Below, piece by piece: positions 1-9,263 of a stretch of DNA of 64,000 nucleotides. Source of the stretch: Anthoceros angustus. Its lineage: Eukaryota; Streptophyta; Anthocerotopsida; Anthocerotales; Anthocerotaceae. The notes under the pieces were generated by a model. The model worked only from the letters and a program-made list of their open reading frames with translations. It ran no database searches and was not told where the DNA came from. A program made the position numbers and the translations under genes. Where the stretch lies: assembly GCA_010909165.1 (NCBI GenBank), contig MU008169.1, positions 496,001-560,000 of the forward strand, in the 5' to 3' direction. How positions within the stretch are numbered: the first letter of the stretch is position 1; every line of letters starts with the position of its first letter.

Positions 1-908
1 TACCCCTTCAGCCTCCGGGAAGGCACGCCCACCGCCGTCTCCCACGGCCTGTGGCTCAACATCCCCGACTACGACGCTCCCACCCAGCTGGTGAAGCCGG
101 CGGAACGCAACAAGAGGTTCTTCATTCAGGCCCAGCGTTTTGCATGTCCGTCTTCCTGTTCTGGGACTAAAGGTTCTGTGCTGGGTCCCAACTGGTTCCT
201 GTGCTGGGTCCCAGCTGGTTCCTGTTCTGGAACTGCTTCTCATATATTCCGTTGCTGTGCTGGAACTGGAACTGGCAGGTATGTGGACGCCGTGCTCACC
301 ATCCCCAAGGGAACCCTGTTCCCCATGTGCGGCATGAACCTGGCATTCAACCGAGACCTCATCGGCCCGGCCATGTACTTCGGGCTCATGGGCGATGGGC
401 AGCCCATTGGGCGATACGACGACATGTGGGCTGGATGGTGTGTTAAGGTACTTACATGGGTTCTTCTGTCGATGCTCTGTCTGTGCCAGGTATGGGGTAA
501 GCCTTCCCTTTCTCTGTTGTGACTTGGTTGTCCTCCTTCTGGTTGTTTCAGGTCATCTGCGACCATCTGGGGATCGGAGTGAAGACGGGGCTGCCTTACA
601 TCTGGCACAGCAAGGCCAGCAATGCGTTTGTGAACCTGCAAAAGGAGTATAAGGGCATTTTCTGGCAGGAGGAGCTCATCCCCTTCTTCCAGCAAGTGCA
701 GCTGACCAAGGACGCTGTCACTGTGGAGCAATGCTATCTGGAGCTCTCAAAGGCTGTCAAGGAAAAGCTGAGCGGCATCGACCCCTACTTCACCAAGCTG
801 TCGGATGCCATGGTGACGTGGATCGAGTCCTGGAAGCTTCTCAACTCCCCAGACAGCAACGCCCTCTTGTCGAACGGGCCTTCCAAGACCGGCAGCAGAA
901 ACAAGTAG
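1..908 (+). CDS. UDP-arabinopyranose mutase / reversibly glycosylated polypeptide, 3' part
   Basis: Interconverts UDP-arabinopyranose and UDP-arabinofuranose for cell-wall polysaccharides, in the cytosol and at the Golgi surface. The 5' end lies outside the window; the first base is already in frame. Exons are 1-116, 279-447 and 552-908, with GT-AG introns and codons split at the first junction. The joined protein carries hallmark blocks of the family, in order: [20 protein letters not shown], then [20 protein letters not shown], then [20 protein letters not shown], then the acidic [11 protein letters not shown] block, ending GSRNK and a stop. About 213 residues are visible of the usual 350-360, so the N-terminal DxD region is missing. 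Roughly 200 bases of probable 3' UTR follow. The UAM family is certain; the mutase-active class is inferred from high similarity to plant RGP1/UAM as I remember them. Confidence 0.93.
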
Positions 909-1779
909 AGCTGGCTGGTGTGGAGTACGTTTCAAGGGGCCTTGATTCCTTGAAACGTGACCAAATTTTGCAGCCCTGGTTTTTTCATCTTTCAACCAGC
1001 ATCTGCTCAAGTCTCGCTTCGTGGTGCTGTGGGCCATGTCGCCTTGCTGGTTGTCATAAGTTATTCTGTTTAGCTGTAGTGAGCTATTGCCCGAGTCCTT
1101 ACAGGACCTTCCTTGATTTAATCACTTATTTAAACTGGAAAGAAGTTTTTGAAAGTTTTGCTCCCACCAGCTAGTCGGTTAGTCTGTGTTCAGATCAGTA
1201 CCTGTCACGTTTTTGAAGACCCGCCGTTTTCAAGACGACCCGCTGCTCCTTCTTGTTTGCGGTAGGTGTCATGGAAGTCAGGACACAACTACCCCATGCG
1301 TTTTATCTGCTGCTTGGCTTGTCAGAAGACCAGTGCCGAGTGGAGGAAGACTCGAAAAGCAGAACACATGACGAGAAAGGAGTAGAAGGACTCTTTGTCT
1401 GAAGGAATCGCTTCATGTGGCTACAGCTGGAGTACAGACTGATGACACAGATGACAACGAGCATCTTCTGAGGACAGCTATAACTGATATAATTAAACAT
1501 GAACCTGTACAACAGGATGGCTTCGGGAGTCTCAGATTTCCATAGAGAAGAGTGGTAGGCGAAGTGTCGAGCAGTGTAGACGCGTAGGTCAAGAAGTTGC
1601 ACGAACAGCTCTAGAGTTTTGTTGCCATCATACAAGCCTACACAGGCTTATGAACACAATCAACTCGTGCAACCGCTATCATTCTCAGTTCTCTAAAGAT
1701 AGATCAGGAGTGCAATCCCCCCTTTCCTGAGATGGAAGCAGAAAACCATTGAGAGAACCAGAATACGCTTTACAACAGA
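909..1779. other. 3' flank and intergenic DNA
   Basis: The first part is probably 3' UTR of the mutase gene. The rest shows no convincing coding frame. A 25-base segment starting CTCGTGCAACCG occurs at about 1665 and again at about 1835, marking the first member of a local direct duplication that continues into the CCDC124 terminal-exon copy. Confidence 0.5.
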
Positions 1780-1842
1780 GACTTTTTCCACAGCTTCCAC
1801 ACCATGTCCCTGTACTCTGTGCGAGTTAACCCTGGCTTCTCG
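1780..1842 (-). pseudogene. Duplicated fragment of the CCDC124 last exon
   Basis: Read on the minus strand this gives EKPGLTRTEYRDMVWKLWKK. This is a diverged copy of EKPGLTHTQYKDMVWKLWKK in the real terminal exon about 225 bases to the right. It lacks the rest of the exon and its stop region. It is a relic of a direct duplication that also copied the neighbouring CTCGTGCAACCG segment. Confidence 0.75.
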
Positions 1843-1971
1843 TGCAACCGCTATCATTCTCAGCACTTCAAGCCCCTGCTCTCAGAGTCAGATCTGGAGT
1901 GCCCTCTCCTCTTTCCTGTCATCGTAGCGAAAAGCAATCTGAGAGAACCAGCGGCCCACGCTTTGCAACTC

Positions 1972-2779
1972 TCAACTGGCCTGGTTGAGTGGATTATCTG
2001 GAGACTTTTTCCACAGCTTCCACACCATGTCCTTGTACTGTGTGTGAGTTAACCCTGGCTTCTCCTCCTTCAGCTTCGGCAGTTCAGCCTCCTCAAAAGC
2101 CTGCACAGTTTTGCCCTCCAATCAGCTCCAAACACACTAACATATTCTCTGTCCCACACATCAACACAGGGAACAAGGAAAAGCTGGAGACGTGCTGGAA
2201 AACCGAAGATCCTACCTTGAACGAAGCCTTGAGCCGTCTTTCAGGATGCCGATCGGCAGGAAGCTCAGCGCCAGACACCGCGCTGATTTGAGCCAAGGCA
2301 GTGTCCAGATCCCTAGCATCCAGAAGAGTATCATCCCTGTTGGTATTCTCCACGGCAATCATCCGCTCATACTCATCCGAATCCGCAGTCCGAGCCTCCT
2401 TCCGCTTGGAAGCCAAAGCCTGAGCCGCCAGCTGCTGCCGCTCTTCCTCCTTCTGCTGCGCAAGCTGCGCAGCTGTCACCTTAGGCACCGGCACCGAAAC
2501 CCTGCCGGCTCTCTTATCCACCGCCTTGCCATACTTCTCCAGCTCCTTGGCCTCCTGCTCCGCAAGCTTCTTGGCCTCCGCTCTCTTCGCTGCCGCCTCC
2601 GCCCGCCGCTCTGCGTCCTCCTCCTTCTTCTTAGCCGACCTCAACTTCGGCCCCTCGGCCTCCTGCCAGTACTGCTCCTCCTTCCGCTTCGCCTCGGAGG
2701 CCTTCTTCTCCGACTCTGCCGCCGCTTTCCGCACTCTGGCCTCCTCCGCCTTGCTGTTCACTCCCATCTTCTTCGGCAT
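1972..2779 (-). CDS. CCDC124-like coiled-coil protein (DUF1014 family)
   Basis: Exons are 2779-2216 and 2100-1972, giving 230 residues. The start chosen is the ATG of MPKKMGVNSK, typical for this family; the longer upstream frame is probably UTR. Residues 10-115 are a lysine/glutamate/alanine-rich coiled coil. The C-terminal half has DEYERMIAVENTNRDDTLLDA and the family signature HPERRLKASFK. This is followed across the intron by AFEEAELPKLKEEKPGLTHT and a tail ending SPDNPLNQAS. CCDC124 proteins (Lso2 in yeast) are ribosome-associated and bind near the subunit interface of idle ribosomes; yeast and animal work supports this, while the plant role is inferred. The gene is oddly framed by partial copies of itself on both sides. 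The promoter and 5' coding part were duplicated to the right and part of the last exon to the left. Confidence 0.9.
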
Positions 2780-3964
2780 TTTGGTCCTCCCTTGTGCAAA
2801 CAGACAGAAATCGTCTAACCCCCGCCCGATTCCCCCAGCCTCCTCATCAATCTCCCTGGCACACCAATCCTGCTGCAGGTGAGATCCGGAGACAGATAGC
2901 AAGCTCGGGCACAAGTCATCCTACGCAAGTCGCACATGAGCCGGCCCTGTCGGGAAGAGCATTCTTGCAGAAGCCTCTAGGAGGTTCCGGGCATGTAAAA
3001 CCCACTCGAAGCCAGCAATCAAACAGGACATGCGCAGAACGGCCTTGACACGCTCGGATCAGAGGAACCTCAACACCTGGAAGGACATGTCAAATCCGGC
3101 TCTGCCAAGACCGAGGCTCAGGCTCCATCCACAGCAACCATGGGTAGGAATGTATACATGCATATCTCACGAGAATACGGTGCATACCGATATTAACATA
3201 ATAAGTTCTATTAACTTACAACTTAAGTACAGAAAAACTTAAGTTGTTATGGCATGGCCTGCAGCATTTGCCTCTGCTGCCGCCTCCGCCCGCCGCTCTG
3301 CGTCCTCCTCCTTCTTCTTAGCCGACCTCAACTTCGGCCCCTCGGCCTCCTGCCAGTACTGCTCCTCCTTCCGCTTCGCCTCAGGCCTTCTTCTCCGACT
3401 CTGCCGCCGCTTTCCGCACTCTGGCCTCCTCCGCCTTGCTGTTCACTCCCATCTTCTTCGGCATTTTGGTCCTCCCTTGTGCAAACAGACAGAAATCGTC
3501 TAACCCCCGCCCGATTCCCCCAGCCTCCTCATCAATCTCCCTGGCACACCAATCCTGCTGCAGGTGAGATCCGGAGACAGATAGCAAGCTCGGGCACAAG
3601 TCATCCTACGCAAGTCGCACATGAGCCGGCCCTGTCGGGAAGAGCATTCTTGCAGAAGCCTCTAGGAGGTTCCGGGCATGTAAAACCCACTCGCGAAGCC
3701 AGCAATCAAACAGGACATGCGCAGAACGGCCTTGACACGCTCGGATCAGAGGAACCTCAACACCTGGAAGGACATGTCAAATCCGGCTCTGCCAAGACCG
3801 AGGCTCAGGCTCCATCCACAGCAACCATGGGTAGGAATGTATACATGCATATCTCACGAGAATACGGTGCATACCGATATTAACATAATAAGTTCTATTA
3901 ACTTACAACTTAAGTACAGAAAAACTTAAGTTGTTATGGCATGGCCTGCAGCATTTGCCTCTGC
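2591..3964. repeat. Tandem duplication, 687-base unit, 2 copies
   Basis: Copy 1 runs 2591-3277 and copy 2 runs 3278-3964, nearly identical. The unit holds the first ~63 codons of the CCDC124-like gene plus about 500 bases of its 5' flank. Copy 2 lacks GG in the GCCTCGGAGGCC context (reads GCCTCAGGCC) and has an extra CG at CCACTCGCGAAG. The junction lies in the short shared sequence GCCTCTGC, which suggests slippage or unequal exchange. Confidence 0.95.
3278..3464 (-). pseudogene. Truncated second copy of the CCDC124 5' coding region
   Basis: The ATG and the first codons (MPKKMGVNSKAEEARVRKAA) are intact, but a 2-base deletion shifts the frame after about 30 codons. The copy then runs into the end of the unit with no downstream exon. 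It keeps the same upstream sequence as the functional gene, so it may still be transcribed toward the real gene. Confidence 0.85.
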
Positions 3965-4803
3965 GTCCGCCATAGCTGTCCTAGCCGGCCAAGCTTCATC
4001 GACTATGCATACTCTCCCGTCATCACCCTGAAGTAGTCACTCCCAGGCCCACATAACTACAAGCGACAAAAAGGATGGCCCAGGTTGAGTGATTCAGATC
4101 CACTCCGTGTGGTCGCATCTGTTGAAGCCCTGCATTAATGCCATGCTCGCAATCTGAGCATTAACTTGTTGGAACGTTCTTCTGAGAGTGGCAGGCTCTC
4201 TTGAGACTCATCTCCAGACTGACTGGTGTATGCCCGCAGGCTCCAGTTGCTTCGCTTCGTGGAATGACGTTGGACAGCAGGTGCGACAACAAGGAAGGCG
4301 CCAAGTTAAGAAGCAAAGAGTTGAACATTGGGCAACAACATGTGGGATAATAAAAACATGTGTGGATCGATCTAGTGCACTAGCGGGCTGCAGCGGTGAG
4401 GTCGCAGGGCTGCGCAGCGCATTGCTGGTATGCTTCATATATGGCGTCAAACAATCAGAATTAGTGGAACAAGTTTTTCATGAACGAGTTTTTCCATGGA
4501 CTAGACTCTAGACTCCAGACGACGTGCTCGAGATCTCTAGAAACAAAATACAGACGTCCTCCACCACGTCGCCCCAGGACTGAAGTCATGTCCGCTCTAC
4601 TGGACATTCTTCATCCTGCACGTACAGAACACTCCTTGAGCCTGATGCGAGCTTGCAGCCCACTTCTCCCTGATCCCCCACCGGACCCAGTTGCGCAGTT
4701 GCGCAGTTGCGTTTCCGGGCCATCTAACGGATCTGAATACTGAACACGGAACCCAGGACGCGCCCCTAACATCGGGGACTGACCCCTTGCGGGACTGATC
4801 CAA
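3965..4803. other. Intergenic DNA, no supported gene
   Basis: Open frames here are short, overlap on both strands and resemble no family I know. A small GTTGCGCA triplication occurs near 4690-4710. Confidence 0.5.
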
Positions 4804-5412
4804 TTAGCGGAGTGGGTTCCAAGGCGTCGTCGGGGTCAACCTCCGGCGTCGCGGTCCTCGGCCCCGTCCAAGTGAACGCCATGGGAAGTAGTTCGGGCGA
4901 TCGCCTGCAAGCGGCCTTCCCAGGACGTCTACGGTGGCCGGGGCGGGGATGCGTACGCGCATGGGCCCCCCTGAACGTCGACCCCTCTCCCGATTGCTCA
5001 AGGGGAGGAGGAAGTTGTTCCTGCCACACCCGTGCCAGATGGCTTCAAACTGACGGAGCTGTTGGACCACCACGGCCAGGGGCTGATTCTCGCCCTCCTC
5101 CAGGATCTCGTCCTCCACCACCTCCTCCGCCGGATCCACCTTCGCCTTCGGATCCGCCTCCTGCTCTTGTTGTTCCCCCGCCTGCCCCGGTGCCTGCTCC
5201 TCCTGCTCTTGTTGCTCACCCGCCTGCCCCGGTGCCTGCTCCTGTTGCTCTTGTTGCTCTGCCTGCCACGGTGCCTGCTGCTCCTGCGGCTTTTCAACTT
5301 CCGCGGCCCCCTCTACCGCTTCCGCACGCGCCCCCGCCTCCTGCTGCTCCGGATCCATCACACTTACTCCTGCCGTGCTGCCCTCCACTGGACGACCAAG
5401 CATAACAACCAT
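4804..5412 (-). CDS. Hypothetical Gln/Glu-rich repeat protein
   Basis: I do not recognise a family. The first ATG in the open frame gives 202 residues; a second start at MDPEQQ is possible. Residues 35-90 are imperfect repeats of the type APGQAGEQQEQEE, encoded by a short GC-rich tandem repeat. After that comes an acidic segment (EEVVEDEILEEGE), then QQLRQFEAIWHGCGRNNFLL and an Arg/Pro-rich tail. The composition is plausible for a nuclear or retroelement gag-like polypeptide. It could equally be an open frame produced by a trinucleotide-periodic repeat. The opposite strand is also open across the repeat, which lowers confidence. Confidence 0.3.
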   Translation of the reverse strand: MVVMLGRPVEGSTAGVSVMDPEQQEAGARAEAVEGAAEVEKPQEQQAPWQAEQQEQQEQAPGQAGEQQEQEEQAPGQAGEQQEQEADPKAKVDPAEEVVEDEILEEGENQPLAVVVQQLRQFEAIWHGCGRNNFLLPLSNRERGRRSGGPMRVRIPAPATVDVLGRPLAGDRPNYFPWRSLGRGRGPRRRRLTPTTPWNPLR

Positions 5413-5504
5413 GGAAGTCCGAGGTAGGTCGACCAAGCAAGCCAACAATATTATACAAGTCGCAATATATATATATATCTTAATGGTCCAAACCTTCAGC
5501 TTAT

Positions 5505-6222
5505 AAGAACTAAACTTCCCTGCGCTAAATACTCTACGACAAGAGATCTATTCAAAAAGGACTCGAGAGTGTTGAGTATCTTAGACACACTGGACAAACA
5601 TACCCTTATATAGGATGGAAAACTTATAGATATCCTTATATAGTACTCTACATATACATCACAAGTGCACAAATGGATCAATCATATAAATTACTAAATC
5701 TGAAAACCTACTTATTCTAAAAACAACTAAACTTCATTACAAGTTCAATCCTAAACTAAATACTCGACTGACAAGAGATACTATTCAAAAAGAACTCAAA
5801 GTGTTGAGAATATCTCGAACACACTAGAAGAACACATCCTTATATAGGATGGAGAACCTATAGATATCCTTATATAGTACTCTACATACACATCACAAGT
5901 GCACAAATGGATCAATCATATAAATCACTAAATCTGAAACCTACTTATTCCAAAAACAACTAAACTTCATTACAATTTCAGTCCTCAGCTAAATACTCGA
6001 CTGACAAGAGATGCTATTCAAAAAGGACTCAAATTGTTGAGAATATCTCAGACACACTAGAAGAATATACCCTTATACAGGATGGAGAACCTTTAGATAT
6101 CCTTATATAGTACTCTACATACACATCACAAGTGCACAAATGGGTCATATAAATCACTAAACTTAAAAACCTACTTATTCCATAAACAACTAAACTTCAT
6201 TGCAAGCTCAAGTCTCGAGCTA
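5505..6222. repeat. AT-rich tandem repeat, ~231-base unit, about 3 copies
   Basis: Each unit runs from a CTAAATACTC block with GACAAGAGAT through AGTGTTGAG and CCTTATATAGGATGGA. It continues through ATATCCTTATATAGTACTC, CACAAGTGCACAAATGG, then AACAACTAAACTTCATT. Unit starts are near 5525, 5755 and 5988. The copies are 85-95% alike by eye. Function unknown. Confidence 0.9.
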
Positions 6223-7393
6223 AATAAGAAGGCTACATAATTGACTCATTCACAAGCTACTTGCTTCCTTCAAGTTTCTTAAATTCGGATAAAAAAGTTT
6301 CACATTATATAAAATAGAAAATTTTATCATCCTGTTGAGTTGTTATTGTTGATACTATGTTAAATTAAAGACGGAGGGGCAGAGAGGGGATCTTTCATTT
6401 TGATGCTACTTTACTTTGTAAGCTGAATTTCCACTTCTGTAGCGTTTGGATTTATGAGGCTAGAAAATCTTTTCAGCTACCGAAATAAATCTTTTACTCA
6501 TGGTATTTACTTTTTATATACCATGGTCAACACACAATTTGCTACGCCGGCTTCTCCTATGGTTTTTGAGAAGAGTGCATTCCAAGGCATAGCTTCTTGT
6601 AACACCATCTCTACTTGGTATATTAAAATAAAACTCGTCGTTAGATTTGTGAAACAACCACTTCACTTGCACTTGCTTCAAACAAAACAACCATGAATAT
6701 GATGAAGGATTAGATAAAAAAACAACAACGCTGAACTCTTTGATCATCTAACAAACGAAATACAACAAAAGGTAAATAGCCTCTAGAGCATTAGTGGATA
6801 TATCTCAATATGAATGGTGACTGGCTGGTATAGCTGGCTGGTTATTCATGGATATAACTGGTTGAATCGATTGGCATGGGCAGCCAGCTAATTACAGAAG
6901 ATGTCGACTACAATTTTCCCATTGCACAAATCTACAGGTGGCTTGCCCGCTGGCGAGCTGGCGGCCGTAGGGTAGGAGTTTGGGTAGCACACCAGGTGCA
7001 CAGCTAGCAAGGGCAAAATCAAAACTCAGTGCAGAAGCAGCTGGCGCCGTGGGCTAGGTAGCTAGCAAAGGCGCTAGCAAACACCGGGCGGAATGGGATG
7101 CCCGGAGCTTTGGTCTCTGCGGTAGCTCATATGCCCACATAGGGAAATTGAAATGCAATAGCGCGGCTAGAGCTATGGCACCAGTTTTGAGTAATATCAT
7201 GAAATCGCACTCTTGCTCTCGCCCGTCCTCCGCCGCCTCCCACCGGCGAGCCCTGGCGCCACGCTGAAGATGGCGGTGGCGCCGAGGGAGGGTGATCATG
7301 GTTGGAGCGTCATCGTGTACTGGACATCTGTTCGGAAGATTTTCCTTTCCCCGTTGTCATGGCCGTGACTTAGACTACTGCGAATGAGCTCAC
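6223..7393. other. Intergenic DNA
   Basis: AT-rich up to about 6780, then of more even composition with CTGGC-rich repeats (GGCTGG around 6825-6900). No reading frame looks protein-like. Nothing else recognised. Confidence 0.5.
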
Positions 7394-7600
7394 GAGGAAG
7401 AAGAAGAAGAAGAATTTTATTTAAGCCCACTAAGGACGGATTTCCGTCATGGGACTTGGTACTAAACAACTTGTACCATGGTGTGCCTAAGCTACTTACA
7501 CCAAGGGCATCCACTTCCTTCAGGCACCCCATCTAAGTAGCCGATCTAAGCGCAGATGCTTAATCAGGACGGTCTTATAAATGTGTTTTCATTTGGGATC
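7394..7600 (-). mobile_element. SINE-like dispersed element, copy A
   Basis: One of four copies of a ~200-base element (others near 25.1, 50.4 and 51.3 kb). Common landmarks in this orientation are a GAAGAAGAAGAA run, AATTTTATTTAAG, CGGATTTCCGTCATGGGACT, GTACCATGGTGTGCC, AGGCACCCCATCTAAG and TCTTATAAATGTGT. Read on the minus strand, a box A-like stretch precedes a box B-like GCTTGGATCGG-type stretch and the element ends in a TTC-rich tail. That fits a tRNA-derived SINE inserted in reverse. The outer end of this copy is degenerate. Confidence 0.7.
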
Positions 7601-7648
7601 TTACATTTAATATATATATCATATTATACGCTGATTGCGGTCATCCCC

Positions 7649-7729
7649 GTGGACGTGCCGGAGTGGTTATCGGGCATGACTAGAAATCATGTGGGTTCGC
7701 CCGCGCAGGTTCGAATCCTGCCGTCCACG
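7649..7729 (+). tRNA. tRNA-Ser(AGA)
   Basis: An 81-base class II tRNA gene. The acceptor stem pairs GTGGACG with CGTCCAC, followed by discriminator G. The D arm begins TGCCGGAGTGG; the anticodon loop CTAGAAA carries AGA; a GC-rich variable arm (GTGGGTTCGCCCGC) follows; the T arm is CAGGTTCGAATCCTG. It closely matches plant nuclear tRNA-Ser as I remember it. Box A (TGCCGGAGTGG) and box B (GGTTCGAATCC) are intact, so it is probably functional. A T run about 25 bases downstream (CCTTTTTCG) could terminate Pol III. Confidence 0.96.
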
Positions 7730-7741
7730 TATGCTTATACC

Positions 7742-7857
7742 CCTTGTTAGTCCTTTTTCGTCAGGGATATCCCTTTAAGGAGGCACGTCCGTGTATCTCC
7801 CTTGTTAGTCCTTTTTCGTCAGGGATATCCCTTTAAGGAGGCACGTCCGTGTATCTC
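7742..7857. repeat. Perfect tandem duplication, 58-base unit
   Basis: Two identical head-to-tail copies starting CCTTGTTAGTCCTTTTTCGT. Each contains a TTTTT run, so the duplication gives the tRNA-Ser gene a second downstream Pol III terminator. Confidence 0.95.
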
Positions 7858-7899
7858 GTATATAGTTCCTTCTTATCAGTTATGCATAAAGATATCCTT

Positions 7900-8890
7900 T
7901 TAGGGAGGGCTGTGCTTCCCGCTGGGATGGCTGCAGGACTGATGCTAAGACTGTGTAAGTGTACGCCACGATTGCAGCATGTTTGTGCTCAGGAGGAAGA
8001 GAAATGGCTTTGCAGCTGTATGCCCAGATGCAAGCAGAGGGAATGAAACCACACGAGGCTACATTCCTGTCTGTCCCCAAAGTGTGCAGCAGCACAGGGG
8101 CATTCAACATGTGTGTTCATGTACCCACCAGACCATTCTCTGAAATGGATTTGAATGCCGTCTTCCTGCTGCAACCAGCCTCTTTCATGCATATAGCAAA
8201 TGTTGGAGCATGATGGATGCCCCCCATGTCGTCAACTCCCTATTTCGCCCAGATGGTCATCTCGTGGAATGCAATTCTTAAGCAGGCTATGTCCGGCCGG
8301 GCGATTAGAATTACTCGAGCATACAGTGCTATGACATCATCGTTGTTACAATCTGGCTCGAAATCAGACAGAGTCTCCTTCTTGGGCTATGCGGATCTAA
8401 GTGGTCGACAGGAGACTGGAGTACTTCGAAACAAAGACCGGGGAGTAGAGCATTTTTGCAGACAAGGAACGATCCGCTTGTACAATCAACCTCGCCTGTC
8501 GTGCAGATCTTTCAGGAAAGCTGAACGCTGCTTTCACAGATGCCGATTCAGCCTGGCCCACCTGTCTGGTTGTGCCTGTTGTGGTGATGTTGCAGTTAAA
8601 GAGCAGGCCGTGGCTGAAGCAGTTGTAGAGATCCGGAACATGCAGCAGCCTGTGTTCTCATGTCATATATTTATGTAGACGCTGGCATGTTGGATTGTGC
8701 AAGAACGGTAAGTGAGTTGAGGCAGAAGGCAGTTTCCTGGCCAGAGAAGATGCTTGGGCAGAGCTGGATCGAGCATTTCGAGGGGTGGACACATTTCTAT
8801 CGGATGACTGCAACAAACACCAACAGACAACCATGTCGTATGAGAAATCGGAAGACGTCATCGCAAAGCTAAAGCTCGAACGATATTAAA
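7900..8890 (+). pseudogene. Decayed PLS-type PPR gene (E-class)
   Basis: Several frames together spell a plant PPR protein. LQLYAQMQAEGMKPHEATFL is a PPR L-type motif; VISWNAIL opens another. Near 8760, SWIEHFEG and, one frame over, GVDTFLSDDCNKHQQ match the E/E+ region (SWIEVN...VHTFLSDD), ending KLKLERY and a stop. In-frame stops and at least two frame changes separate these pieces, and most repeats are missing. It ends before any DYW deaminase domain. The intact ancestor would have been an organelle RNA-editing or processing factor. Confidence 0.7.
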
Positions 8891-9263
8891 ACGATTCTGC
8901 TTGTTGAAGGCAAAGTTGCTCACCACACGACCTTGGGCTTGGGTCCGTAGCAACAGTTCCTCACATACATACCTTTTTCCTAACTTTTCCTCGATTTTCT
9001 TACTTTTCCTGAAGCCACGGCCGCAGGAATTCGCGAAATTCCGTATCAGACGAACGGCATGGGGGGACGGAAATTCCTGGCACCGACAGCAAAAAACCAG
9101 GAGAGAGCCAGCTCCGCCGGCAATGTGACAATCGCCACGATTGGAAAGCGGTCGGGCTCGGTGTGACAGATTTTCGCTCATCAAGCGCGTGGCAGCTGCT
9201 TCCACCAGCTGCGAGCTTTCTGCGGCGCCTGTGCTGTTTGTTGCTCTAAAGCGGAATTGCACC
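8891..9263. promoter_or_regulatory. Upstream region of the uncoupling-protein gene
   Basis: GC-moderate sequence between the PPR relic and the carrier start codon. It presumably contains the promoter and 5' UTR. No clear TATA element was seen. The start context CACCATGGCG is strong for a plant gene. Confidence 0.4.

Noticed and set aside
2192-2818. Plus-strand Leu/Arg-rich open frame over the CCDC124 gene
   Set aside because: Antisense shadow of a Lys/Glu/Ala-rich coiled coil; composition is not protein-like.
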